DNA of 64,000 nt from Bacteroidales bacterium (GTDB taxonomy: Bacteria; Bacteroidota; Bacteroidia; Bacteroidales; Paludibacteraceae), in assembly GCA_022783865.1 (NCBI GenBank), contig JALFYY010000024.1, forward strand, positions 1 to 64,000. The letters run 5' to 3'. Under the pieces are notes generated by a model, which was not told the DNA's origin, did no database searches, and saw only the letters and a program-made list of their open reading frames with translations. The translations under genes and the position numbers were made by a program. Shown here piece after piece: positions 35,531 through 46,600 of this stretch; the stretch's first letter is position 1, and each line of letters starts with the position of its first letter.

Positions 35531-35585
35531 GCTCCATTAATAACCGTTTATTGACCATTAAAGAATCCGTACATTGACCATCCCC
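35531..35585. repeat. loose 10-12-bp repeat
   Basis: CC-centred units (ccattaataa, ccgtttattga, ccattaaagaat, ccgtacattga) follow each other at 10, 11, 12 and 11 bp. They resemble the units at 38515-38547 and 60631-60680. Confidence 0.55.
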
Positions 35586-35609
35586 TATTCATTATCGCTG
35601 TTTTTCTTC

Positions 35610-35629
35610 AGACGATGTACACATCGTCT
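35610..35629. repeat. dispersed inverted repeat, copy 1
   Basis: AGACGATGT and ACATCGTCT form 9-bp arms around AC. The same unit followed by CTACA occurs at 60788-60807, and a variant at 58964-58983. Confidence 0.85.
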
Positions 35630-35634
35630 CTACA

Positions 35635-35698
35635 ACTGCTCAACTACCCATCTACTCAACTGCACAACTCCTCATCTACTCATCTACTCAACTCTTCA
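35635..35698. repeat. 8-bp tandem repeat, 8 units
   Basis: Eight units such as actgctca, tctactca and actcctca at exact 8-bp spacing. This matches the array at 12868-13098. Confidence 0.88.
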
Positions 35699-35707
35699 CA
35701 AAGGACA

Positions 35708-38470
35708 TTATTTCTTCGGTTTCGAGGCACGGTTGACCAAGTGGGCGATATTCATATAAGGGATTCCGGCGTGCGATGTGAGTCCTATTTCGCACGTACG
35801 TGAGTTGCTTACGCCCATCGTAGCACCCGCTTTTTCGACTTGGGGACGCAACTTGCGCAATGCCCAATCGTTAAGTTCGGGATGCGTAAAACCTTTGTCT
35901 CCTGCAAAAGCACAACACCCTACCCCCTCGGGCACAACGACACATTCGGCACAACGCTGCGCCACACGCAAGATAGTATCCTGCAATCCCATCTTGCGCA
36001 TCGTACAAGTGGCATGCAACATAATTGTTTCCTTCAAAGGTGTGATATCCAGTCTGTCGAGCAAGAATTTGTCGATGAACTCGGCGGGCTCGTATAGCTG
36101 CATATCATGGAGCGTATGCCGCATGCGATAGAGACAAGGGCTCTGGTCGCAAAGTACAGGATAAGTCCCCTGTTCTGTAGCTTTCCACAAGGCTTGCTGC
36201 AATTCATCGGATTTGCGGTCGGCAATGTCGGGCATACCTTTGCTTTCCCATATCGTTCCGCAGCACAGGTATTTCATCCGCTCGGGGAAAACCACTTCAT
36301 AACCGGCCTTTTGCAAAAGCTCTACCATATCGCCCATGGTCGGTTGGGAAGAGGGATCACCCTTTGCCAGACCCATACGCTGATTGATACAGGACGGGAA
36401 ATAAACCACTTTCAATGGCTTAGGTGCTTCCTGCTTGGGCAAACGCCTGCGGTTCACCCGATGCGGCATAGCAGGCGTCCAAAGCGGAATAAGACGACCC
36501 GTACCATAATGCAAGCCTTTACCTACGGTTGCCATCAACTTATTGCCCAATACGGTTTGCGCTGCAGCAGCCAACGAGAGAACGCCGCCTACCGTTCCTG
36601 CCACCTGAGCGAAATGCGAGGCGGCAAAATCGCCCAATCGATATCCGGCTGCCGACAATTCCTGCTCACGCAGTTTGTGAATATACTCACCCACATTGAT
36701 TCCCACAGGACAAGAGGTGGAGCAAAGTCCGTCGCCTGCACAGAGGTCTTTTCCTATCTTGCGGAAATCCTTTTGCAAGCGTTTAGCCCCTTCTATATCA
36801 CCCTCGGCTTTCAAGCGTGCTATCTCTCGCTGTACGACAATGCGTTGGCGCGACGAGAGTGCAAAACCGCAAGATACACAGTTCACTTCGCAGAAACCGC
36901 ACTCTATACAACGGTCGATAAGTGCATCCACTTCAGGAAGCGGTTTGATATGCCGGATATAACTATCGGGATCTTCGTTGAAGATAACGCCAGGATTGAA
37001 GATATTGTGCGGGTCAAAAAGGGCTTTCACATCGCACATCAATTGGTATGCTTCATCGCCCCATTCACGACGCACAAAGGGTGCCATGTTACGCCCTGTG
37101 CCATGCTCCGCCTTGAGCGAGCCATGGTATTTGTCAACCACCAAACTCACTACGGCATGCATCATACGGTCGTATTGCTCTATCGCCTCTGGCGTATCGA
37201 AACGCTGATTGAGAATAAAGTGATAGTTGCCCTCGAGAGCATGCCCGTAGATAACCGCATCAGGATAGTTGTGCTGGCGGAACAATGCCTGCAAATCAGA
37301 AGTGGCTTCCGCCAGATAGTCGATAGGAAAGGCTATATCCTCGATAAGACAGGTTGTCCCCACTTCACGGGTTCCGCCCACTGCCGGGAAAATACCCGAA
37401 CGCATAGCCCAGTATTTGGCTACGACTACGGGATCGGAACTGAATACCGTTCCATCGGTATTGTTCAAAAGCTGGTATTTGGCAAGCAGGTCTTCGATAA
37501 CGGATTCACGGCGCAGGAGTTCGTCCTCAGTTGCCGTTTCCAACTTGACAAGCACTGCACCCGCATCTTCCGGCAATCCTTGCAGTTCGGGGAAATCGTG
37601 CTCTACAACGCGCATGGCTTTGCGGTCGAAATACTCGGCTGCCGACACAATGCCGGTATGCTTCATCTCCGTCACCGCCCGGCAAGCGGAATCGGTATCG
37701 GCAAAGAGGAGTAAGGCAGAAGCCGTATAAGGCATGAGTTCGCCCGTGTGCATGGTCACTTCGGAGAGGAACGCCAGTGTGCCCTCGCTACCCACCATCA
37801 GATGGGCAATGATATCGAACGGATCGGAATACTCCACAAAAGGCAGGATAGTGAGTCCGGTAACGTTCTTAATGGCATACTTCTTACGAATGAGAGCAGT
37901 CAGGCAGGTGTTCTGCAAAGTACGGTCGCGCAACTCCTCTATTCTCCGAAGGAAATCGGGATGGGACTTGCGGAACGCTTCTTTCGAAGCCTTATCTCCC
38001 GTATCGAGCAAGGTGCCGTCGGAAAGAATGATACGTACAGATTGGAGTACACGATAGGAGTTGGCATGTGTGCCGCACGACATACCTGAAGCGTTGTTCG
38101 ACACAATACCGCCTACCATGGCGCTTTTGACAGATGCAGGGTCGGGCGTGAAAATACGTCCGTACGGACGCAGTATCTCATTGACCCGCTGTCCGATAAT
38201 GCCCGGTTGCAAACGGATACGCTTTCCCTCATCCAACACCTCGTATTGCTCCCACTTCTTACCCGCTACCACCAAAAGCGAATCGGAAACAGCCTGTCCG
38301 GAAAGCGATGTTCCGGCAGCCCGAAACGTAATATGCTTGCCCTCATGGTTGGCACGACGGATGATTGCCTGTACGGCTGCCTCATCATTCGGATGAAGCA
38401 CCTCTTCGGGTATCAAACGGTAAAATCCTGCGTCTGTTCCCCATGCCAGACGATTGATATATGAGTTCAT
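35708..38470 (-). CDS. FAD-linked oxidase fused to Fe-S/CCG domains (D-lactate dehydrogenase type)
   Basis: This protein of about 920 aa joins an FAD-binding PCMH domain (ITFRAAGTSLSGQAVS near residues 47-62; GGIVSNNASGMSCGTH), an FAD-oxidase C-terminal domain, two ferredoxin-like Cys clusters (CIECGFCEVNC and CAGDGLCSTSCPVG), and two cysteine-rich CCG domains (YLCCGTIWESKG; GVGCCAFAGDKG). This layout is that of D-2-hydroxy acid dehydrogenases such as D-lactate or glycolate oxidase fused with the GlcF-like subunit. The electron acceptor is unknown. ATG at 38470 is chosen; an upstream in-frame ATG (38521) would read through a repeat element. The substrate is uncertain; D-lactate is the best guess. 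Confidence 0.87.
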   Translation of the reverse strand: MNSYINRLAWGTDAGFYRLIPEEVLHPNDEAAVQAIIRRANHEGKHITFRAAGTSLSGQAVSDSLLVVAGKKWEQYEVLDEGKRIRLQPGIIGQRVNEILRPYGRIFTPDPASVKSAMVGGIVSNNASGMSCGTHANSYRVLQSVRIILSDGTLLDTGDKASKEAFRKSHPDFLRRIEELRDRTLQNTCLTALIRKKYAIKNVTGLTILPFVEYSDPFDIIAHLMVGSEGTLAFLSEVTMHTGELMPYTASALLLFADTDSACRAVTEMKHTGIVSAAEYFDRKAMRVVEHDFPELQGLPEDAGAVLVKLETATEDELLRRESVIEDLLAKYQLLNNTDGTVFSSDPVVVAKYWAMRSGIFPAVGGTREVGTTCLIEDIAFPIDYLAEATSDLQALFRQHNYPDAVIYGHALEGNYHFILNQRFDTPEAIEQYDRMMHAVVSLVVDKYHGSLKAEHGTGRNMAPFVRREWGDEAYQLMCDVKALFDPHNIFNPGVIFNEDPDSYIRHIKPLPEVDALIDRCIECGFCEVNCVSCGFALSSRQRIVVQREIARLKAEGDIEGAKRLQKDFRKIGKDLCAGDGLCSTSCPVGINVGEYIHKLREQELSAAGYRLGDFAASHFAQVAGTVGGVLSLAAAAQTVLGNKLMATVGKGLHYGTGRLIPLWTPAMPHRVNRRRLPKQEAPKPLKVVYFPSCINQRMGLAKGDPSSQPTMGDMVELLQKAGYEVVFPERMKYLCCGTIWESKGMPDIADRKSDELQQALWKATEQGTYPVLCDQSPCLYRMRHTLHDMQLYEPAEFIDKFLLDRLDITPLKETIMLHATCTMRKMGLQDTILRVAQRCAECVVVPEGVGCCAFAGDKGFTHPELNDWALRKLRPQVEKAGATMGVSNSRTCEIGLTSHAGIPYMNIAHLVNRASKPKK

Positions 38471-38558
38471 AATTGACGATTTACGATTTGACAATTTACG
38501 TTTTACGATTGGGTTCTCCATTAATAGCCGTTAATAATCCATTGATATGTACACTCCA
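38471..38558. repeat. composite repeat: 7-8-bp part then 10-11-bp part, copy 1
   Basis: An ACGATTT-like 7-8-bp section (38475-38510) is followed by GGTTCTCC and then CC(A/G)TTAATA-type 10-11-bp units (38518-38558). The same order of parts recurs at 60562-60680. It sits just upstream of the oxidase start codon. Confidence 0.7.
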
Positions 38559-38602
38559 TACGAACAAAGTTCTAACAAGAATCCCTATCCCGACAAACGT
38601 TG

Positions 38603-39841
38603 TTATTGGTAAAGATAGTATTTCGTGGAGAGTTCACGGAAAGCGTCCACGTCCTTATACCAATAGTCGCGTACATCGTCCCAACGATAGCGTTTGCCGA
38701 AGTTCTCACGTATGTAGTTGGTACCGCACACTTTGTCGAACATACCGAAACGCTGTTGGTTGCACAACGCAAACACATCTTTATCGGGATACATACGCAT
38801 GAGTTCCTGTACAATAAGGAACTGCAAATCGGAAACCGGCGCTTTCTCAAAATCGGTGAAATAGATTTGTACGCCTTGGTATTGCTGTCCTTGTCCGACG
38901 GAATAATAGGGTTTATAATAAATCGGTCGGAAAATAACACCCGGCACTTGCAAAGCCGTTAGTGCTATTGCCAAAGAATCGGCACTAATCCAATCTGCAC
39001 CAATCAGTTGGAAAGGCAAAGTATAGCCCACGCCGATAGAGAAATAGCCCAATTCGCCAAAGATACCCGTAGCTGGATAGAAGTACGATGTTTCGCCCGA
39101 AGGAATATGCGGAGAAGAAGCCACCCAAGGCAAGCGTGTATCATTCCAAAGCATGTCGCGCGTCCATCCTTTCATCGGAACGACAGTCAACTGACAAGGT
39201 TCGCCGAGCATCTGTTCGCCATTGAGCAAGAGTGCCAATTCACCGCAGGTAAGTCCGTACAAGTATGGTATTTTGAATTGCGAAACGAAAGAAATATATC
39301 CGTCTTCCGCCAAATTTCCCTCTATTTTGAGTCCGCCCAGCGGATTGGGACGATCAAGTACGACCAGTTCTTTGCCATATTCGGCACAAGCTTCCATAAG
39401 CATTCCCATAGTGGAAATGTAAGTGAAAGAACGGCAACCGATATCCTGAATATCATATACCATTACATCAATCTCGTCCATCATCTCCTTAGTGGGTTTA
39501 CGGGTAGCTCCATAGAGTGAGTACATCGGAATGCCCGTTTTAGGGTCGATTTCGTTACCTACTTTGTCACCGGCATGAATATTACCACGAACGCCATGCT
39601 CAGGTCCGTAAAGCGCCACAAGATTCACATCGGGTGCTTCGTTGAGAATATCGATAGTGGTTCTTAGATGCGAATCGATACCCGTCGGGTTGGTACAGAG
39701 TCCGACACGTTTGCCTTGCAAACATTGAAAGTTTTGCTGACGCAGCACTTCGATACCGGTCTGCACAGTTTGTTCAGCGGATTGCCCCGTACATGACAAG
39801 CATGCGAGAACAAGGGCGGAAAGAATCAATAGTTTTTTCAT
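38603..39841 (-). CDS. namZ: exo-beta-N-acetylmuramidase NamZ (DUF1343)
   Basis: This protein of about 412 aa belongs to the former DUF1343 family, now known to include the muramidase NamZ, which releases MurNAc from peptidoglycan fragments. It has a signal sequence with lipoprotein-like Cys residues (LVLACLSC). Conserved family blocks are GLCTNPTGID, ALYGPEHGVRG, MVYDIQDIGCRSFTYIS and LDRPNPLGG. The Glu in PEHG lies in a conserved block that may be catalytic. A promoter with a 75-nt leader lies upstream. It may work in cell-wall recycling or scavenging in the periplasm. Confidence 0.9.
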   Translation of the reverse strand: MKKLLILSALVLACLSCTGQSAEQTVQTGIEVLRQQNFQCLQGKRVGLCTNPTGIDSHLRTTIDILNEAPDVNLVALYGPEHGVRGNIHAGDKVGNEIDPKTGIPMYSLYGATRKPTKEMMDEIDVMVYDIQDIGCRSFTYISTMGMLMEACAEYGKELVVLDRPNPLGGLKIEGNLAEDGYISFVSQFKIPYLYGLTCGELALLLNGEQMLGEPCQLTVVPMKGWTRDMLWNDTRLPWVASSPHIPSGETSYFYPATGIFGELGYFSIGVGYTLPFQLIGADWISADSLAIALTALQVPGVIFRPIYYKPYYSVGQGQQYQGVQIYFTDFEKAPVSDLQFLIVQELMRMYPDKDVFALCNQQRFGMFDKVCGTNYIRENFGKRYRWDDVRDYWYKDVDAFRELSTKYYLYQ

Positions 39842-39922
39842 AAGGTATATAGTATTAAGCATTTACGTATCACGCTGCCTTACTGATGATATTGCATCTA
39901 TGGCAGAATAGTATTGTGTATG

Positions 39923-39953
39923 CAAAGTTACAATTTCATTTTGATACGGGCAA
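39923..39953 (-). promoter_or_regulatory. promoter of namZ
   Basis: Minus-strand TTG (39953-39951), 20 nt, TAACTTTG (39930-39923). Confidence 0.75.
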
Positions 39954-40001
39954 GGAAAAGAGCAATTATTGAAAGCAATCACAAAGCACAAGTAACAGTC
40001 G

Positions 40002-40033
40002 TTTGTAAAGGTAAGAAATATTTCTTACTTTTG
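40002..40033 (+). promoter_or_regulatory. promoter of NadR-type gene, leaderless
   Basis: TTTG (40002-40005), 20 nt, TACTTTTG (40026-40033). The ATG at 40038 is 5 nt downstream. Confidence 0.75.
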
Positions 40034-40037
40034 CAGT

Positions 40038-40538
40038 ATGATAAAAATTGGCATTATCGGTCCGGAAAGTACCGGCAAATCAACCTTGGCAAAAGCCTTG
40101 GCTGCACATTTCGGCGGCACATACGTAGCAGAATATGCCCGTACGTACGTGGAGCAATTGGCACGTCCTTACACTTATGAGGATGTAGAACAGATTGCCC
40201 AAGAGCAAATCCGTCAATTGCAACAGCCATACGATACGGAGTATGTGTTTTTCGATACAGACCTGATTATCACCACAGTTTGGTTTGAATACTGCTATCA
40301 CCATTGCCCCGACTACGTGACGGAAGCATTGGAACACGAAAACATCGACCTCTATCTTGTGTGCCTGCCCGACCTGCCGTTCGAAGACGACCCTGTGAGA
40401 GAACATCCTCATGAACGGGAAGAACTACTTGGATGGTATCTACAAGAAATAAAGGCACTCGGCCGCCCCTACACTCTGATTGGAGGAATGGGAGAAGAGC
40501 GCACCAAAACTGCCATTACTGCCATAGCGGAACATTGA
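40038..40538 (+). CDS. NadR-like ribosylnicotinamide kinase-type ATPase
   Basis: This 166-aa P-loop protein has Walker A GPESTGKST at residues 8-16 and the FDTDL switch, resembling the C-terminal kinase domain of NadR (AAA_28). In NadR this domain phosphorylates nicotinamide riboside to NMN. The adenylyltransferase domain usually present in NadR is absent, so it is a stand-alone kinase or a related nucleoside kinase. The ATG at 40038 lies 5 nt after the -7 element, so the transcript is probably leaderless. No NAD gene is adjacent. The substrate is an inference. Confidence 0.8.
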   Translation: MIKIGIIGPESTGKSTLAKALAAHFGGTYVAEYARTYVEQLARPYTYEDVEQIAQEQIRQLQQPYDTEYVFFDTDLIITTVWFEYCYHHCPDYVTEALEHENIDLYLVCLPDLPFEDDPVREHPHEREELLGWYLQEIKALGRPYTLIGGMGEERTKTAITAIAEH

Positions 40539-40565
40539 TTCTATACATACCAAGCAACAGAAAAG

Positions 40566-40605
40566 AACTGTCTTACCCCGTTTTCCGGATAAGACAGTTG
40601 CTTTT
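40566..40605 (+). terminator. terminator after NadR-like gene
   Basis: AACTGTCTTACCC (40566-40578) pairs, with one mismatch, with GGATAAGACAGTT (40587-40599), and a T-run follows. Confidence 0.75.
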
Positions 40606-40614
40606 ATGTAGCAG

Positions 40615-40648
40615 CGTATATCCACCTTTTTTACAAGGCGGATATACG
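40615..40648. terminator. hairpin at end of giant adhesin operon
   Basis: CGTATATCCACC pairs with GGCGGATATACG (one mismatch) across a T-rich loop just past the adhesin stop codon. It is placed to end minus-strand transcripts. Confidence 0.55.
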
Positions 40649-40658
40649 TGGTTACGGA

Positions 40659-43600
40659 TTACTTCACAACCAGTTTGGCTTGATAAAGCTGACCGTTGGA
40701 AGTGATGGTTACCAAATATGCACCGGCTACCGGCAAGCCAGGAATGACAATCGGGTTCGTCAAATGCGTATTGCGATATACACAAGTGCCGGTAGTAGAT
40801 ATGACTTCCAAAACGGCATCGCTATCGAACGAACCAAGTACTTGGATATCCTGACCAACCATTACGGGGTTCGGCATGATTGCCAACGAAGTAGCGAATA
40901 CCGAATTCAAACCGGTAGGTTTACCCACTACGATGGTAATGATAGCATCACCGCAAGCCAATTTGATAGGACGGGTATAAACGCCTTCGGTTGCCGTAGC
41001 CGGCAAGAGTTCTTCATCGTTCAAAACGTATGGCAAATCACCTACTTCGACAGAATCAACCAAAACAATCTTGCCGGAGTTATCAAGGTTAGCTACCATC
41101 AAGTGCAATGTAACAATACTATCGCATCCCCAAACTGTTTGATGAGGTGTAGGATAATCACCCGGTTTACTCAAGCCGGCCCAATAACTGTCTTCATAAC
41201 GGTCGCCTTGACAGATAGCAGCACGCTTGACAGTAGCAGCACTTTCGTGTGTATACACATAGAGTGTAGCAACACTATCGCAGTTGAGTGCTGTCTTGAG
41301 CGTATCGATATACTTACCTGCCTCAGAGATAGTACCGAACTTACCAAACTCAACAGTTTCACCGGGACAAAGATGTTCGTCGGTTTCACCACGGAGAATT
41401 TCATTGACGGTGAGATAGAGCGTTACGATACTATCGCAACCCGTTTGAAGCGATGACAATGTATCGGTATGGACGGTATTGATATAATAGCGATTACCAT
41501 TGAACTCGTAGTAGTCGCCTTGACATATAGTCTGCTCTACGTTGGTACGAACGCGAGGTGTAACATTGAGCGTCAGTACCACGATAGAATCACAGCCGTC
41601 AGCATTTTGCAATTTCTGCTTGTACTGATTGGTTGACAAAGCATTGTGGATATCGAAGCCGTCCAACGTATAGTCAGCCCCTTCGCAAACCGTAGTCTCC
41701 AAGTTAGTCATTGACTCCGAGCGTACCGTCAGAGCTAATACAATATGCGTATCTTTCTGTCCGTTACGTGTAGCCTGCGTATAGGTTTCATAGGTAGTAG
41801 TAGCATCCACATTCAGATCGTAAGCATCAATATTGAAGTATTTATCCTCATAATCTTCCCACTGACAAATAGTGGATTGATATTCTTCAGTAAATACGGT
41901 ATTGAGTTGAACCGTAGCCAAACGAATGAGGTTATTAGAGCCTGTTTTGATAGAAGAGTTAATAAATGCTATCTGAATACGTTTACCGATATATTGGGTC
42001 ATATCTACGAAATAGACTTTACCATCCGATGGTATTTCTTTATACGAATAAGCAGCATCGTCCATTGCATCGTCTGACCAATAAGTATATGGTTTCCAAG
42101 TTTCGCCAAGGTCTTCGGAAACAGCGATAATAAACTTATCACCTTCACCTGTCGGATTAGCTTTACCACCATCAGCACTGGTAACACCTAAACGGAATGA
42201 AAGCATAATCGGTTCGGAAGTTGACTGCGATGTAAGATCAATAATCGGAGTAAGCAACCAATGGTTAACATCTGCTGTAGGACTACCAGAGGTGGTTGAA
42301 TAGATATCATTATCTGCTATCACACCACTAGAAGAACGTTTCCAGTTAGGAAAACCATCACCGGGTTTATACAATTGCGTTGCGCCCGAAAAGACTGCAG
42401 AAGGAACACTATTACCACGATCCCAACCAACAGGATAGGTACGTATTTCGCTAAAATCCTCAAAGAAACGAACTGCATAGTCAGTAGTAAACTTGTTACT
42501 AATTGCCCAATCAGCAATTTCTTCTTCATTACAGTAATGTTGTACACGGAACCAGTAGTCTTGTCCCGGACGAAGATTGGTAACTTGATAGCATCCTTGG
42601 GAATTTACCAAGACTTTATCTACCACTATCTTACTTTCATCGAAGTTTGCATCGGTAGCCAATTGCAAATGAACACTATCTTTGCCCGCTATCACCCACG
42701 ACAAGTCGGCAGTAGTAGAACGCAGATTGGTCACACGCAGATTAGTTGCCATAGAACAGAAATTGCCATCAACAATCTCCATATCATCAATATAGAAGTG
42801 ACTCGTTTGTCCATTACTTGGATATAATATTGCAATACGTCCTTTGCCTGCGTATTTCTTTAGAGGAATTAACACTTCTTCCCAATAGTCGTTACCGGTC
42901 GGATCGTTGTAAATATAAACGTTTGTTGCGCTTGACCATGATTGGGAATAAGTAAACGTATCCAATGGTACAAAAGTAGAGAAATCAGATAAATCTGCAA
43001 CTGCTCCTATAACAATTGAACGTTGGTACTTATTGTTAGCGGTATACAAGCGATTAGGATTCGTCTTATTAGTCGGTGTAAAGAAATAAGCAGCACGCGC
43101 CCAAAAATGAAGACATACACTATCTAATTTGAAATTAGTCTCCGGCAATACCACATACGAATCGGCATACGTAGAGGAATTGTAAAGTTTCAAAGCACGT
43201 CCAACAGGATTAGTTATATTATGCGAGTACTGATAAGTTGTAGTATTCTTAATAACTTGCGGGAAATAACTTGTGCTGGTTCCACCCAATAGCAATTGTC
43301 CAGCTTCCCAACATTGCGGCAGTTCGAGTTTCGCAATATAAGTGTACAAATTTTCTTCAAAACCAGACTGCAATGCTTCTCTCTCAAACGGGCTACAAGG
43401 AGTCTTAAAGTCCAGTGTTACCCAATCAGAGAAAGTTGTTTCGTCGCAAACGGCACGAACAGCCAAAACATATTCTGTTTGTTCCTCTAAACCAACTGCA
43501 GAATATACGGGTTGGTCAATAGTCTCTGTTTTGAGAACAGTACCTTTGGTATCACGTAACTCTACTTGCCATTTCTTTTTCGAGGAAAGCCATTCGATAT

Positions 43601-46600
43601 TAGCCGTGGAAGCAGTCAAATCGGTTAGTTTCATGCCTGTAATCAGATTGCAACCGGTTTCCTTCTCCACTACCACATCATCAATATAGACAACATTTTT
43701 CATAGACGGATAATCGGCGACAAATGCAATATATTTACCTTTGGCACCATAGAGCGAAACCACTACTTCTTCCCAATGTCCTCCTTCTACCATCACTTTA
43801 CTCTCCGAACTTGTCACTTCCTTGAAAGTGTAATCGGTGAGAAGTTGGAAGGTAGACAGATCATACGGATCAGTAAGTGTACCTATCTTAATGGCATGCT
43901 TATATGATGTTCCTGTAGAATAAGTAGTAACGTATAGTGAGTCTGCACCATTGACTTTACTTCCCGTTGCAGAAATAGCACGTCCCATAAAACGGATTTG
44001 CAGTTCATTGAGATCGGCATTGATTTCAGGCAAAATAGCATACGCACCATTTTTCTTCTTGTCTGTATAACCGATTTTCAACGCACAACTATCAGAGAAC
44101 GAATAGTGGCTTTGGCGAGTCTTATTGCCAGTGGTATATTTCGTATCTTTACAATTGTACGGAATACTTGCCGCTTCGGTTTCTGCCTTGGTATTACCAA
44201 AGAGCCATCCGTTCTCTAATTGATATGTAGCAGAGGTATTTAGTTCACTTTGGTGCTGTGTATCCGCATCATCGAAATTCCAATGGGCATCCACCAATTC
44301 AACAAAGTACATCGTATTAAAGGTTATAGGTGCAGTCCATTCTGAAACATCATTATTACCACAATTAGCACGAACATAGATATCGTAGAAAGTAGAGTGA
44401 GCCAAGCCAGTTAATTCGTATGTAGAAGTAGTAGCTGTCACAAGGGTAGCATCTTCTATTTGCCCCCCAGTCTTTACATAAGCTATATCCCAAGCAGTCT
44501 CTTTACCAAATGGTTCCCAAGTCAGCGTAACTGATTGACTAGTAGTCTGCAAATAGCTAAGATTGATTGGGCGGAAACAGGTAGGTGCTTTCTCTACATA
44601 TACATTATCCAAATAAATGGCTCCATTATTTGCCGTTTTATCAGCTGTAGGTGCTATCAGCACGATATAGCCATCCTCGCCTGTATATTCTTCGAAAGAT
44701 TTAGAATAATACTCATATCCGTTGGCTGCCACATATTTGCCAACCATAATACTATCAATTTGTGTAAAAGTAGTATCAATGCCAGCAACAGAAGTAATAT
44801 CAGTAGCTATACCAACAACCAAACATGCCGAATTCGACGTACTTGCATTGCGCCAATCGAATGAGAGCATTAACTGATTGATAGGCAGTTCGAATTTCGG
44901 CAATACCGCATAACTATAGTTTGACGTAGAACGATAGAGATAGAAACCATTCTTGCCATCTTTCTTTGCGGAAGAATATACGTATGGATAAGCCGTGGTA
45001 CTATTCGTAAAGCCTTCCCAACAGCTTGGCATATACCCTTGACCGGAAACATATTGCTCAAAATCTTCTTTATACGGCAACGGATAAGCAACAGGACAAG
45101 CCGTCTTAAATTGTGTAATATTCGACCAAACACTGGTATCTCCAACACCACAGATATGACGCACTTGCATTTTATAATCTGTATGCATTTCCAAACCGGT
45201 TAATTGTATGGCATTGTTATCACGCAACATAGTATCACGCAATAGGGTCGTACCCTTATCATCGAACAACCGGAACTGATAGTCACCACCCAAATCTTCC
45301 CATCTAATGGTAGCATCGTAGGTATTGATCTCGGTAGCTCTAACAGAAACAGGTTCCATACAAGCTCCGATGGTATCGACTTTTATATTATCGATATAGA
45401 TATAGTTTTTCTTCTCACCTGATTCGGAGAGGAACATAATCTGCTTGCCAAAGTCACCATTGTAATCACCCTCATATTCATTAAAACGTATGGTATAATG
45501 TGCCGCCTCATCAAAACCATAGTGGGTGGCAGCAGAGGTAGCTGATACTCTGTTCAACGAAAGCGTGGCAATTGATACGAAAGTGGATAAGTCGTTCGGA
45601 TTAGAAATAATACCAACTGTCACTTCGCGCAAATCGGTTGCACCGGTACCGGCATGTGCAATAAAACTAACCTGCAAATTATTGACATTATCAACGTTCA
45701 AAGGCGGCATAATTGCGTATGCACCATCTGATTTGTCGGTATTGAACATATAAAGGTATTCGTTGGCATTACGCGATGGAGCATTAGTAGTACCGGAAAG
45801 CACACCTACTGTCCAACAATCCAACTCATCTTTATGACTGAAATCTATCACGCCCATTTCACCAGGTGTCTTAGCTATGCAAGTTGTTTTGAAGGTAGCA
45901 GGATTTGACCATTCACCTTTGTTGTTTTCACCGCAAGCACTGCGTACATAGACTGCGTACTGAGTGTTATTATTCGGACAGTTAGTCACTTTGAATGGCA
46001 TTGCTGTGGTTGTGGTAGTAGACAAAATCTTATTGCCATCCACAGTTACAACCGATCCCAAAGTAAGTGTATCGGTAGTTGCCAAGAGTACTTCCCACTC
46101 TGTTGCATCAGCTTTTTGCCAATAGATATCAGCTCCTGTTTCTGTGGCATTACGTGCATTGACACCTTGAATCTTTTCGCAGTCCGACAGATAGTCAACT
46201 ATGATATTATCCATATAGATAGTACGAGTATCTTTACCTTTTGCAGCTGCAAATGCAAGATGTTTACCCTCACCTTTGTAGGTATTGAGACGGATAATAA
46301 ATTCTTGGTATCCTTCTTTTGCAAAACGACAAGTTGCTATAGTATCAAACGTGGAGAAATCTTCAGGATCCGACATCACACCTACAAATATAGTATCCCC
46401 CACATATGCTGATCCGGCGGGCTTTGCGTAGAATTGAAGTTGCAGTTTTTCCAATGGTTCTGCCATTTCAGGCAAAGCTACATATAATACTTCTGGTCGT
46501 GGTTTGATACTGGCAGAATATGAGAACACAAAACACTTTTTGCCCTGATATGGATTATACGACGTGATATAGGGATAATAATTCCATGTACCACCGCTAC

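Noticed and set aside
36107..37714. Long plus-strand open frame of 535 codons
   Set aside because: It is antisense to the FAD/Fe-S oxidase, whose cofactor motifs are intact; its product has no domain.
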